DNA of 8,469 nucleotides from Bacteroidales bacterium (GTDB taxonomy: Bacteria; Bacteroidota; Bacteroidia; Bacteroidales; JAADJA01): assembly GCA_029933495.1 (NCBI GenBank), contig JAOZOC010000122.1, positions 1 through 8,469 on the forward strand. Reading direction: 5' to 3'. Made by a program: the position numbers and the translations under genes. The notes under the pieces are model-generated. The model did not search any database and was not told where the DNA came from. It worked only from the letters and a program-made list of their open reading frames with translations. Within the stretch, counting starts at the first letter, position 1. Each line of letters begins with the position of its first letter. Below are positions 1 to 7,700 of the stretch, piece by piece.

Positions 1-2927
1 GATTTATCCGTTGATATTCTGCAGACATAAGTTCCGGAAGGCAACAGGTCAAAATTGACAGGAATACGCACGACATCTTCCTGCTGGTTTTCAGGCTCAA
101 GACTAAATACTTTTTGTCCTGTATAGTTAAAAATGTCAATTTGTACCTTAGAAGCATCTCTGAGCGAAAATGTTATATTTCCGTTATTGATTACAGGATT
201 CGGTACAATTGAAAGTCCTGTTAAGTTCTCAGACAGATTTTCTTCCATTCCGGTAAGTAACACCAAAATAGTATTTGAAACTTCACTCAATCCGGCAGCA
301 TTGTATGCCCTTACGCGATAATAGTAAGGTATCCCCGGCTCGGGAACAGTTACCTGATAAAAAAGCACAAAACCCACATCCAGGCTGTCATAATCCGGAA
401 CCATATCCGTAAAACCAGCATCTGTAGCCACATCCAAAATATATCCCAACACTTCATAATTAACTTCCCAGACAGCGGTAAACGAGATATTTGTTATGTT
501 TAAGGGGTCGAGAGCAACCGGTGGCTCCGGAATGCTAAAATATAGTGCACCCATATCGGAAATTGTTCCGTCGGGATCAAAAATGGATGGATCGCCGGTA
601 TTTACACAGGGAGAGGCATTGCTTAAGTGATAATCGAAGGCGAGTTCGGAAGCAAATGCAGGGTCTTCATCAATATTGTTTTCATAAGTGCCGGTTGCAC
701 CAATACCATAAGGCCCGATTCCTGCCTCACCTCCTGCCACATCGCAATAATTGATATCAAGAATGCAATCATTTGATGATACACTAATCTGTTTACCCTG
801 GCTTGCTGTATTATCAAAGAAAATACAATTCACAAAATCGGGTTTTGAACCATCAAACACATCCACAGCCCCACCCATGCCAAGTGTTGAATTCTTCACA
901 AAAGTACAATTGGTAATATCAGGAAGGCAATTGGTATAAAAAATTATGGCACCAGCATCTGCAGTTGCAGTATTATGATGAAACAGGCATTTATCAATTG
1001 TGGGATGGGAACCGGTATAGAGAATTATGGCACCACCGTATTCAGCATAATTATCATAAAACTTACAATTTTTTATTGTTGGACTTGCACTCCATAGGCC
1101 AATCGCACCCCCACTCGGTGGTAATGAACCTGATTTATCGGCCCAGTTATACCTAAACAGACACTGATCAAAAAGTAATTTACTAAAAAGCTTTGCAATA
1201 ATTGCACCGCCACTGTTTTGTCCTGAAAATCCTCCCTGTGCATACCCATATTCAAAGAGAGAATTACTAAATGATGAAGAATCATTTGTTGTACTGGTAT
1301 TAAAAAATTCAACACCTCCCCATCCGGCCTCAGGATTTATTGCAGTAAATACAATACCACCTGTATTAGAATTATTACCCTGGGCAACAACTCTTCCTTT
1401 AATATCAATTCTTGCACCTTCCTGGCTTTTGATCCATACCCCCGGCTCAATAGTTAATGTTTCACCATTGGGAACTGTAATATCTCCATCAATAATATAA
1501 GGACTACATGAAGCCATCCATGTACCCGATACAACTCCTTCATATATACGGGTGCAATTGCTCTGCTTTGCAACTATATGTCCATTATTCACTTGAAAGA
1601 AAGTTCCGCTCCTTCCATTGTCATCAAATATATCAAGATATGATAATGAATAATCCATTTGCAACTGCCGGATTTCCAAATCTTTTAGAAATGCTTGTGC
1701 TATAAATTGTATATCCGTTGAACTGTTTTCCGATCCGTCATATACTATAGAAGGGGAGCTTGTGATATTCCAGTTCGCTTCATGTACAAAAAACGCAGTA
1801 TCTACCATAAACCCTAACAAAGCTTCCCCATCCAATTCAACAGTACAATGGGAGTGATATTCATTTAAATGGTGGATGCCATTGATAATTTGCCAATCTT
1901 CTCCTTCAATATCTTCATCCTGGCCACAGATCCCGGCCTTTATTTTTACCTGGTCCAGTGTATATCCCCGATATTCCAATTGCAATAAAAAATTAGTAAA
2001 GCCTTGACTGTTTTCGAGGAAATGGCCAAATGCGGCATTGGGATCAGGATCGATACCATCATAATCCCTTGAAGCACCATAGTAATAAGAAGTATTATGC
2101 CCGGTCCTGAGTGGTTCCGGCCCTGTACCATCAGCATTCCAGGCGGCTGCACCCTCGTGATCTGCCGGGAGGCCATGGAATGGAATTGTTGGCAGGCCTT
2201 TTTGGATGATTCCGTTTGTAATATTCATATATCTGCCATCCCGGCCATTAGTTCCTGAAAAATATGATACTGTTGCCATTTGGTGGCTTACGTGCATTTC
2301 TTCCCCTGCCAGGTCTTGCAAGAAAGCAATTGCTACTTCCTGAACGCCAGCAGAACTGGAACCTGAAGCATCTGTAGGCTTTGTAAATGAGTATTCGCCA
2401 AACCATGTACCTCCTGAAGTATTAATGCTTGCATTAAGATATCCAATTAGTCCTGAGATCATTGGTTCTCCATCAACTTCAAATTGATATCCCAAATTGC
2501 AATAATTAGTATGGTACATATCCCCGGTTATTAACCAGTCAACACCCTCAATATCATCTTCAAGGCTGCATAGGCCAAATTTTACTTTCACCTGTTCTGC
2601 AGTAAAGCCATTATCGTCCAATGCCTGTACGAACATAGGAAATCCTGAAATAACATTTTGCAAATGAAATCCTGCCGCATCAGGGTTGGGATCAACATAA
2701 TCTCGTGAGGCACCATAATATGGCTGGTTTGTGAAACCCGTAAGTGGAACATCATGTCCCCAGGCAGCCGGTTCCGGCCCGCTACCATCGGCATCCCATG
2801 CAGCTATACCTTCATGATCAGTTTCAAATCCTTCAAAACTGATTTGTGATTGTGTTGTGATTGTGGTTAACATAAACATTAATAATGTTGTTAACACGAT
2901 TGCTAAAGTTTGTTTTTTTGTTTTCAT
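1..2927 (-). CDS. T9SS-secreted beta-helix protein with a duplicated unknown N-terminal module (3' end outside window)
   Basis: One open frame of 975 codons runs from ATG at 2927-2925 to the window edge. I checked the frame at several points and found no break. Residues 1-28 look like a Sec signal peptide: MKTKK, a hydrophobic core, and probable cleavage near TTQSQ. Residues 31-244 and 250-454 are two copies of one module that I do not recognise. Residues ~465-780 read as a right-handed beta-helix (pectin-lyase-like fold), with recurring CxFxxNxAxxGGA coils at ~587-716 and a closing DEDPAF...SPCVNTGDP stretch typical of Bacteroidota beta-helix (choice-of-anchor type) proteins. Residues ~800-890 are FN3-like (YYYRVRAYNAAG). 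From ~900 a type A T9SS sorting domain begins (PNP at 909-911, then LPSGTYVCRI). By family knowledge it is exported by Sec, crosses the outer membrane through T9SS, and is anchored or released at the surface. Perhaps 15-20 residues are missing. Ligand or enzymatic activity is unknown; adhesion or glycan binding is only a guess. It has its own promoter and a strong ribosome site. Confidence 0.93.
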   Translation of the reverse strand, partial: MKTKKQTLAIVLTTLLMFMLTTITTQSQISFEGFETDHEGIAAWDADGSGPEPAAWGHDVPLTGFTNQPYYGASRDYVDPNPDAAGFHLQNVISGFPMFVQALDDNGFTAEQVKVKFGLCSLEDDIEGVDWLITGDMYHTNYCNLGYQFEVDGEPMISGLIGYLNASINTSGGTWFGEYSFTKPTDASGSSSAGVQEVAIAFLQDLAGEEMHVSHQMATVSYFSGTNGRDGRYMNITNGIIQKGLPTIPFHGLPADHEGAAAWNADGTGPEPLRTGHNTSYYYGASRDYDGIDPDPNAAFGHFLENSQGFTNFLLQLEYRGYTLDQVKIKAGICGQDEDIEGEDWQIINGIHHLNEYHSHCTVELDGEALLGFMVDTAFFVHEANWNITSSPSIVYDGSENSSTDIQFIAQAFLKDLEIRQLQMDYSLSYLDIFDDNGRSGTFFQVNNGHIVAKQSNCTRIYEGVVSGTWMASCSPYIIDGDITVPNGETLTIEPGVWIKSQEGARIDIKGRVVAQGNNSNTGGIVFTAINPEAGWGGVEFFNTSTTNDSSSFSNSLFEYGYAQGGFSGQNSGGAIIAKLFSKLLFDQCLFRYNWADKSGSLPPSGGAIGLWSASPTIKNCKFYDNYAEYGGAIILYTGSHPTIDKCLFHHNTATADAGAIIFYTNCLPDITNCTFVKNSTLGMGGAVDVFDGSKPDFVNCIFFDNTASQGKQISVSSNDCILDINYCDVAGGEAGIGPYGIGATGTYENNIDEDPAFASELAFDYHLSNASPCVNTGDPSIFDPDGTISDMGALYFSIPEPPVALDPLNITNISFTAVWEVNYEVLGYILDVATDAGFTDMVPDYDSLDVGFVLFYQVTVPEPGIPYYYRVRAYNAAGLSEVSNTILVLLTGMEENLSENLTGLSIVPNPVINNGNITFSLRDASKVQIDIFNYTGQKVFSLEPENQQEDVVRIPVNFDLLPSGTYVCRISTDK
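1566..2180 (-). repeat. Module copy B (residues 250-454) of the secreted protein
   Basis: Second copy of the module. Landmarks are DHEGAAAWNADGTGPEP (256-272), YYGASRDY (282-289), DPDPNAA (293-299), QVKIKAGIC (326-334), EDIEGEDW (338-345), C361, and ELDGEA (364-369). It lies immediately after copy A and before the beta-helix. Parts of the DNA are also alike, for example the stretches encoding DHEG...GPEP near 2112-2162 and 2769-2819. This indicates duplication within the gene, not convergence. No function is evident. Confidence 0.85.
2196..2837 (-). repeat. Module copy A (residues 31-244) of the secreted protein
   Basis: First copy of a tandemly duplicated protein module. Landmarks are FEGFETDHEGIAAWDADG (31-48), GPEP (50-53), YYGASRDY (70-77), DPNPDAA (79-85), EQVKVKFGLC (111-120), EDDIEGVDW (123-131), C143, and EVDGEP (150-155). 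It matches copy B at an offset of about 214-219 residues. The two cysteines, C120 and C143, are conserved in copy B, which suggests a disulfide within the module. I do not recognise the family. Confidence 0.85.
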
Positions 2928-2931
2928 AAAA

Positions 2932-2937
2932 TCCTCC
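2932..2937 (-). promoter_or_regulatory. Strong Shine-Dalgarno site of the secreted-protein gene
   Basis: On the minus strand, GGAGGA lies four bases before the ATG at 2927, in the context CGGAGGATTTTATG. It fixes the start codon. It stands out because the other two minus-strand genes here have only A/T-rich leaders, the more usual situation in Bacteroidota, where many mRNAs lack a clear Shine-Dalgarno sequence. Confidence 0.75.
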
Positions 2938-3246
2938 GTTTTTTAAGGTTAGTTTTTCATTTATAAGATTCAAAACAAAGATACAACATCACGAACCCAA
3001 GTATGAACTAAATGAATAAACGCCGGGGTTTAATGTGTGAACGTAGTGTTTCATCGAGTAAACGTAGCGATTATATGTAGAATAGTAGATATGTAAGCAG
3101 TAAAAAACAGATGAAAATTTAAACTTTTGGAGGCTGATTTCTATAGCTAAATCACTCAGATATTTTCCATAATTTTTAAACTTTTGTGTTAATTCAAAAT
3201 ATGTATTTTTAATTATTTATTTTGGAAAGGTCTTTTTCTGAAATAG
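2938..3246. other. AT-rich non-coding stretch upstream of the secreted-protein gene
   Basis: No convincing open frame is present on either strand. Apart from the -7 element at 2976-2983 it holds a short imperfect palindrome around 3017-3032 (TAAAC/GTTTA arms), two copies of AACGTAG (near 3040 and 3060), and a 12-base direct repeat (TTTAAACTTTTG at 3118-3129 and 3175-3186). I see no standard intrinsic terminator here for transcripts coming from the upstream lipoprotein gene. Confidence 0.6.
2976..2983 (-). promoter_or_regulatory. Bacteroidota-type -7 element (TATCTTTG) of the secreted-protein gene
   Basis: The minus strand reads TATCTTTG, an exact match to TAnnTTTG, the -7 consensus of the primary sigma factor in Bacteroidota. 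A start a few bases downstream would give a leader of roughly 40 bases containing the GGAGGA site. The -33 side is weak: the only TTG (minus strand of 2998-3000) is about 14 bases away, closer than the usual 18-20. The assignment rests on the -7 match and its placement. Confidence 0.55.
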
Positions 3247-3276
3247 GTTGACATAAAAAGATGTTAATATGTCAAC
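3247..3276. repeat. Perfect inverted repeat, 8-bp arms with 14-base spacer
   Basis: GTTGACAT (3247-3254) and ATGTCAAC (3269-3276) are exact reverse complements around an AT-rich 14-base spacer. On neither strand is it followed by a T-run, so it does not look like a canonical intrinsic terminator. It could be a protein-binding site or a structured RNA element between the lipoprotein gene and the secreted-protein promoter. It lies about 260 bases upstream of that promoter, far for a classical operator. Confidence 0.5.
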
Positions 3277-3300
3277 GAAAATCAGGACGATACAAGAAGG

Positions 3301-3383
3301 TCAACCGGTGACTGCGAGTGGGTATTGGTGATGGGACGGGGGGAGGGAGAGATGAAGGGTTGATGGGGTGAAGGAGCGAAGGG
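3301..3383. other. G/A-rich non-coding tract with clustered G-runs
   Basis: The plus strand is almost free of C and carries G-runs at 3320-3322, 3333-3335, 3338-3343, 3345-3347, 3357-3359 and 3365-3368. The minus strand is therefore C/T-rich and has few stop codons. That explains a long open minus frame at 3301-3540 whose S/P/L-rich product looks like a composition artefact. The tract adjoins the ~80-bp repeats and shares words with them, such as GGTGACTG at 3307-3314. Confidence 0.6.
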
Positions 3384-3561
3384 GCGATGGAGCGATGCTA
3401 GAGATTGAGAGGTGAAAGGTGAGAGGTGAGTGGTCAAGATAATCACTGAGTGTCGGGATTAGCGATGGAGCGAAAAGGCGATAGGGCGAAGAGGTGACTG
3501 AGAGAGGGTGAGTGGTCAGATGGTGACTGAGAAAGGGCATTGGCGATGGAGAGTCACCTGT
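3384..3561. repeat. Degenerate ~80-bp tandem repeat, about 2.2 copies
   Basis: The word GCGATGGAGCGA occurs at 3384-3395 and 3462-3473, and a shortened GCGATGGAG at 3543-3551, giving a period of 78-81 bases. Each full copy also carries GGTGAGTGGTCA (3425-3436 and 3507-3518) followed by a copy of CACTGAG or GACTGAG. GGTGACTGAG appears twice in copy two (3493-3502, 3522-3531). Divergence is substantial, so the array is old or fast-evolving. It lies just after the stop codon of the lipoprotein gene and has no coding potential that I trust. Confidence 0.65.
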
Positions 3562-3576
3562 TGACTTAGTACGGGG

Positions 3577-4749
3577 TTATTCCAAAAGCTCTCTGACCCT
3601 TGCTTTGAGTACCTCAAACTTTTCTTCATCAAAACCTATTTCGATATAAGCTACTTTCCCCTCTTTATCAACAACATATATTGTAGGATAACCATTGATC
3701 TTATACTGGATGTCAACTTCGGGTTGTGTCATTACAACGTCGTAACTCAAATCCCTATTTCCCAGAAATGTTTTGAGATACTTTAAACTACGATGCTGAT
3801 TATCAACTGAGTTAAGTCCAAATATTTTCAGACCTTTATCCTTGTATTTAGTATATAGTTCCGACAAAGAGGGCATTGCCTTCACGCAGGGAGGACAATG
3901 GGTGTACCAAAAATCAACAATAATGACATTTTTTCCAATGTAATCCGAAAGACTGAAATTTTCACCGGTTGAGTAATACTTTCCTTCAAAAAGCGGGGCT
4001 TTTTCACCAATGTGAAGCATCTTCTCAAGACGGGAGATTTCTGAGTTATAACCTTCACGGTCAACCGGGTTATCTGCCAACACTTTTTGCTTTCTTTCCC
4101 GGAGTTTGATCAGGTCAGCATTATTAAATTTAAAGTCACTGAAAAACAGCTGATTGACATAGATACGTCCATCCTTTTCGGAAACCATTTTTGCATAAAC
4201 GGGTGTAAAACTGCTTTTGCTAATAAGATAAGTAACGTTAGTAACTGCATTATCATTTCCATCATGAGAGTTCAGACTTATTTTTACGCAATTCTCTCCC
4301 TGGCAAACAGTGTCAGAAAATTCCGCATCCGTTTGGGGATTATTTATCAGTCCGGCAAAGGAATCAGGTTTCAGGAAAACATCTATCCAATCAATTGGTG
4401 AGATAAAATCCTCATTAAAATCAGTGTAAAGCACAGTGGTTTTTTTAGGTGGTATGGCAAGATAGAAATCACCTCTGTCATAAATCATATTATAAGGACG
4501 ATAATTGTTATCAACCCAAATATAACCGTTTCTTGCACTGTCATCTTCATCGCGAACAATCCAGACATCAAATGGTGTTGTTATTGTATCCCGTTCATTT
4601 TCATAATAATATTTTTCCGTTGTTTTATAGCTCACGGAATTGTGACTTTTCATTTCATTGACGACCTTTGAAATAAAACTCTCTTTTTTTTCACTACAAC
4701 CCGAAATCAAAAAAACGGGGATTAATAATATCAAAACCAGCCTTTTCAT
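3577..4749 (-). CDS. TlpA/ResA-like thioredoxin-fold lipoprotein with an N-terminal accessory domain
   Basis: Predicted envelope thiol-disulfide oxidoreductase of 390 residues. I chose ATG at 4749-4747 because it gives a textbook lipoprotein signal: MKRLVLILLIPVFLISGC, with lipobox LISGC and lipidated C18. A start 20 codons earlier (4809) is possible; it would overlap the helicase gene by 20 bases and give an atypical hydrophilic N-terminal extension. Residues ~20-225 form a domain rich in predicted beta strands, perhaps LolA-like, which I cannot name firmly; it holds a CxxxxC pair (C149, C154). A charged helical linker follows (~210-242). From ~245 comes a thioredoxin fold with WYTHCPPC (catalytic C285 and C288) and the cis-proline motif YPTIYVVD (P355). 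CPPC is typical of TlpA-family reductases active in the periplasm. It follows the helicase gene by 40 bases, probably in one operon. The leader is A-rich with no Shine-Dalgarno sequence. The in vivo substrate is unknown. Confidence 0.9.
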   Translation of the reverse strand: MKRLVLILLIPVFLISGCSEKKESFISKVVNEMKSHNSVSYKTTEKYYYENERDTITTPFDVWIVRDEDDSARNGYIWVDNNYRPYNMIYDRGDFYLAIPPKKTTVLYTDFNEDFISPIDWIDVFLKPDSFAGLINNPQTDAEFSDTVCQGENCVKISLNSHDGNDNAVTNVTYLISKSSFTPVYAKMVSEKDGRIYVNQLFFSDFKFNNADLIKLRERKQKVLADNPVDREGYNSEISRLEKMLHIGEKAPLFEGKYYSTGENFSLSDYIGKNVIIVDFWYTHCPPCVKAMPSLSELYTKYKDKGLKIFGLNSVDNQHRSLKYLKTFLGNRDLSYDVVMTQPEVDIQYKINGYPTIYVVDKEGKVAYIEIGFDEEKFEVLKARVRELLE

Positions 4750-4789
4750 ATGTTTATTTTTTACATTCACTGAAGGAGCTTCTTTATAA

Positions 4790-7700
4790 TTATCCTTCAC
4801 GGTCTTCATTCAGATACAACAAAACACCGGAGACTTTGCTGTAACCCAGTTCCCTGATTTTCTCCTCGTACATTTTTATCTGTTTATTGTGGCTTTCGGC
4901 AGGTTGACCGGTTTTAAAGTCAATCACGGTAACTTTATCTTCTTCAATTATCAATCTGTCGGGACGAATAGACTTCCCATCGGGCAAAAGAATTTCAGCC
5001 TCTGTTTTCACATTAAGTCCGGGCTTAAAATACTTCCCAACAGAAGGTTTACTAAGAAAACTACGAATTTTATCTTCAATTTCATCCGTCTCTGCGCCCT
5101 CAATTATTCCTTCCTGCTCCATATCATTAAGAACAGTTTCAAGGTCACTTTCTGTTTTTATTTTCGACAGAATTGTATGGATCATAGTCCCGTATTTTGT
5201 TCCTGATTCCGGTGCAGCCACATCCCAATACTCAGGAGCTTTCAGGCTTAACAGCATTCTTTTACGCCACGGGGTCGAAATCATTGTATTAAATTCTAAG
5301 ACATCCTCATCAGATTCCTTTTCCGTTTCTCCTTTTTCAACTCTTTCTCCAAATCTGTAAACGGTTTCATCATCATCCCAAAGCCCCTTATTAGCAAGAT
5401 AGTAATGAAGTAACTTCGGAACAGAGTCAGTTTTATCCTTCTTTTTCGGTGGCATTTCCGTTAAAATATAAAGCCTTTCCGATGGACGGGTCATTACAAC
5501 ATAAACAAGGTTTACAAGATCGAGAAACGATTTACTCATCTCTTCGTTATACAAGTCCGCAAAATCGGTGTTTTCAAGAGACGAGCCGGTGTTTACAAGT
5601 GCCACATCAAGCTGAGCAACTTTTTTATCCGACAAATCAACCCACAATTTATCCTTTGCTTTTTTAACCCTTGATCTGGCATACGGATATATCACTACAG
5701 GAAACTCCAGCCCTTTTGACTTGTGAATGGTCATTACCCTCACGGCATTAATTCCTTCGGGAACAATCACTGACTTACTCTCCTTTTTTTTCTCCCACCA
5801 TTCAAGAAAGCCGGAAAGTCCTGAGCTATTTTTTGAAATAAAAGTCAGTAAAGCATCCAGAAAAAACTGCACATAAACATCTGCCTGTCCGGCAAGACCG
5901 AATTTCCGAATCATCTCCTCAATCATATCATACAAGGGCAACTTTTTCAATGTACTGGCACTAAAGCTAAATTTATGCAAAACATCCACAAAGGTCTCGT
6001 CCTGATTGAAAAGGTCTTTTGCTCTCGCATTCTCTTTAGTGTTGAGAATATTCAAATTATTATGAAGCAAACCCTTCAATTTATTTTTAGTTGTAAGATA
6101 ATGCAACACACCTGCCTTTGCAATATTGTCAGCACCGTCATTCAGATATTTCATCATATCAATTAGAAACTGCACATCAGGAGAGTTCTTAATCAGAAGT
6201 GATTCGGAAGAGATAACGTTATAACTATTTTTTATAAGAAAAGCTGCAATCAAATTTGCCTCAACATTTGTTCGGCATAATATTGCAATGTCTCTCAGGG
6301 AAAATCTGTCATCAAGCAATTCTTCAACAATTCTTAGGATACTATTTTCATTTAACTCATCAATGCCTGCAAGCTGGTCACTATCCTTGTCTAAAAACTC
6401 AATTTGCACAAGCCCGCCATCATTTTTACTGTCAAACTCCTGAGTAACACCGTCATAAATAGATTTCAGCTCATCACCTATTAACCCGGCAATTACAGGG
6501 AAAAAGTCGTTATTGAATTTTACTATTTCGGCCTTCGACCTGTAGTTTGCTTTCAATATTTCGGGTTTATAGTTGCGTTTCAGAGCATCTTCACGCTGTC
6601 TGAAAATGTCATTGTCGGGTTTATTGTAAATCTCAGGCAATCGTGCAAATTGCTCAACCTCACCGCTACGCCAGCGGTAAATAGCCTGTTTTCCATCTCC
6701 TACTATCATGTTAAAATTAGAATCTGCAAGAGAGTTCTCAACAAGAGGCAACATATTGTGCCACTGGAGTGTGGAAGTATCCTGAAACTCATCAATCAGA
6801 AAATGGCGGTACTTCTCTCCCACCCTTTCATAGATAAAAGGCACAGGCTGTTCTGAAACAATCCCGGCAATCAGCTTGTTGAACTCCGAAATATGAATAA
6901 TCTTATTGCTCTTTTTATATTCATCAACCACCTTTTCAATCTCGCTCAGGAGTGCAAGAGGATATAGATTTTTCCATATTTCATTTAACAGAGCATAATC
7001 CTTAAAATCAGCCTCTCTTTCCTTCTGTAATTTCAAATAAATATCAATCAAAAAGTCTTTAATGGAATCAATAGCATTTCTATCGTATGAAGTCGCTTTT
7101 CCGGCATGCCATTTATCTTCCTCAATGGTTTTTATCACATTTTTATTGGGTGACAACGTATCCATCCTATTATTTGCGACTCTACCAAAATAACCGTAAA
7201 TACCATTGTTACCATAGAAAAATGAGCTTCCGGAAATACCTGCCTCATCAATTTTCTCAACAGCACTTTTTGCCAATGCAACAACTCTGTTTTCAAAAGT
7301 AGCAATGGCAGCCCTGATCTCTTTGGCAATCTCTTCAAAATCGGTAAGGGTCAGTTTTTTTAGTCTTTCAACATAAAGCTGTGCATCCTCAGCAGTCAGC
7401 CTTTTAGCCATCCCCAGCAAATCACCCTCAATATGCCAGCTTCTCTCATCATCGGTTTTGGTCTGAACAAAATTTACCAGGATTTTTGTAAGTGCAGCAT
7501 CATTCCCTACCTCACTTATAAGAATATCAACAGCTTTCGACATTAACTCGTCAGCATCCATTTCTACCTCAAAATCCTGCGCAAGGTGAAGATCATAGGC
7601 AAAAGTCCTTATTATCTTGTGCATAAAACTGTCTATGGTACTAATAGTAAAATCGGAATAACTATGAAGGATATTCCTGAGGACGCGATAAGCCCTTTCA

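Noticed and set aside
1..2927. Frameshift or pseudogene, because several shorter frames also appear in this region.
   Set aside because: The main frame reads continuously from 2927 to the left edge with coherent domains; the shorter frames are out-of-phase shadows.
3301..3540. A 79-codon minus-strand open frame rich in S, P, L and H.
   Set aside because: It lies wholly in the C/T-rich strand of the repeat tract, where stop codons are rare. The product is low-complexity, and no start signal supports it.
3548..3569. Possible terminator after the lipoprotein gene: AGTCA/TGACT arms around CCTGT.
   Set aside because: The stem is only five base pairs and no T-run follows on the minus strand.
4750..4809. 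Upstream start for the lipoprotein giving 410 residues and overlapping the helicase stop by 20 bases.
   Set aside because: It would put 20 hydrophilic residues before a textbook lipoprotein signal peptide. The internal ATG at 4749 is the better start, although translational coupling from the earlier ATG cannot be excluded.
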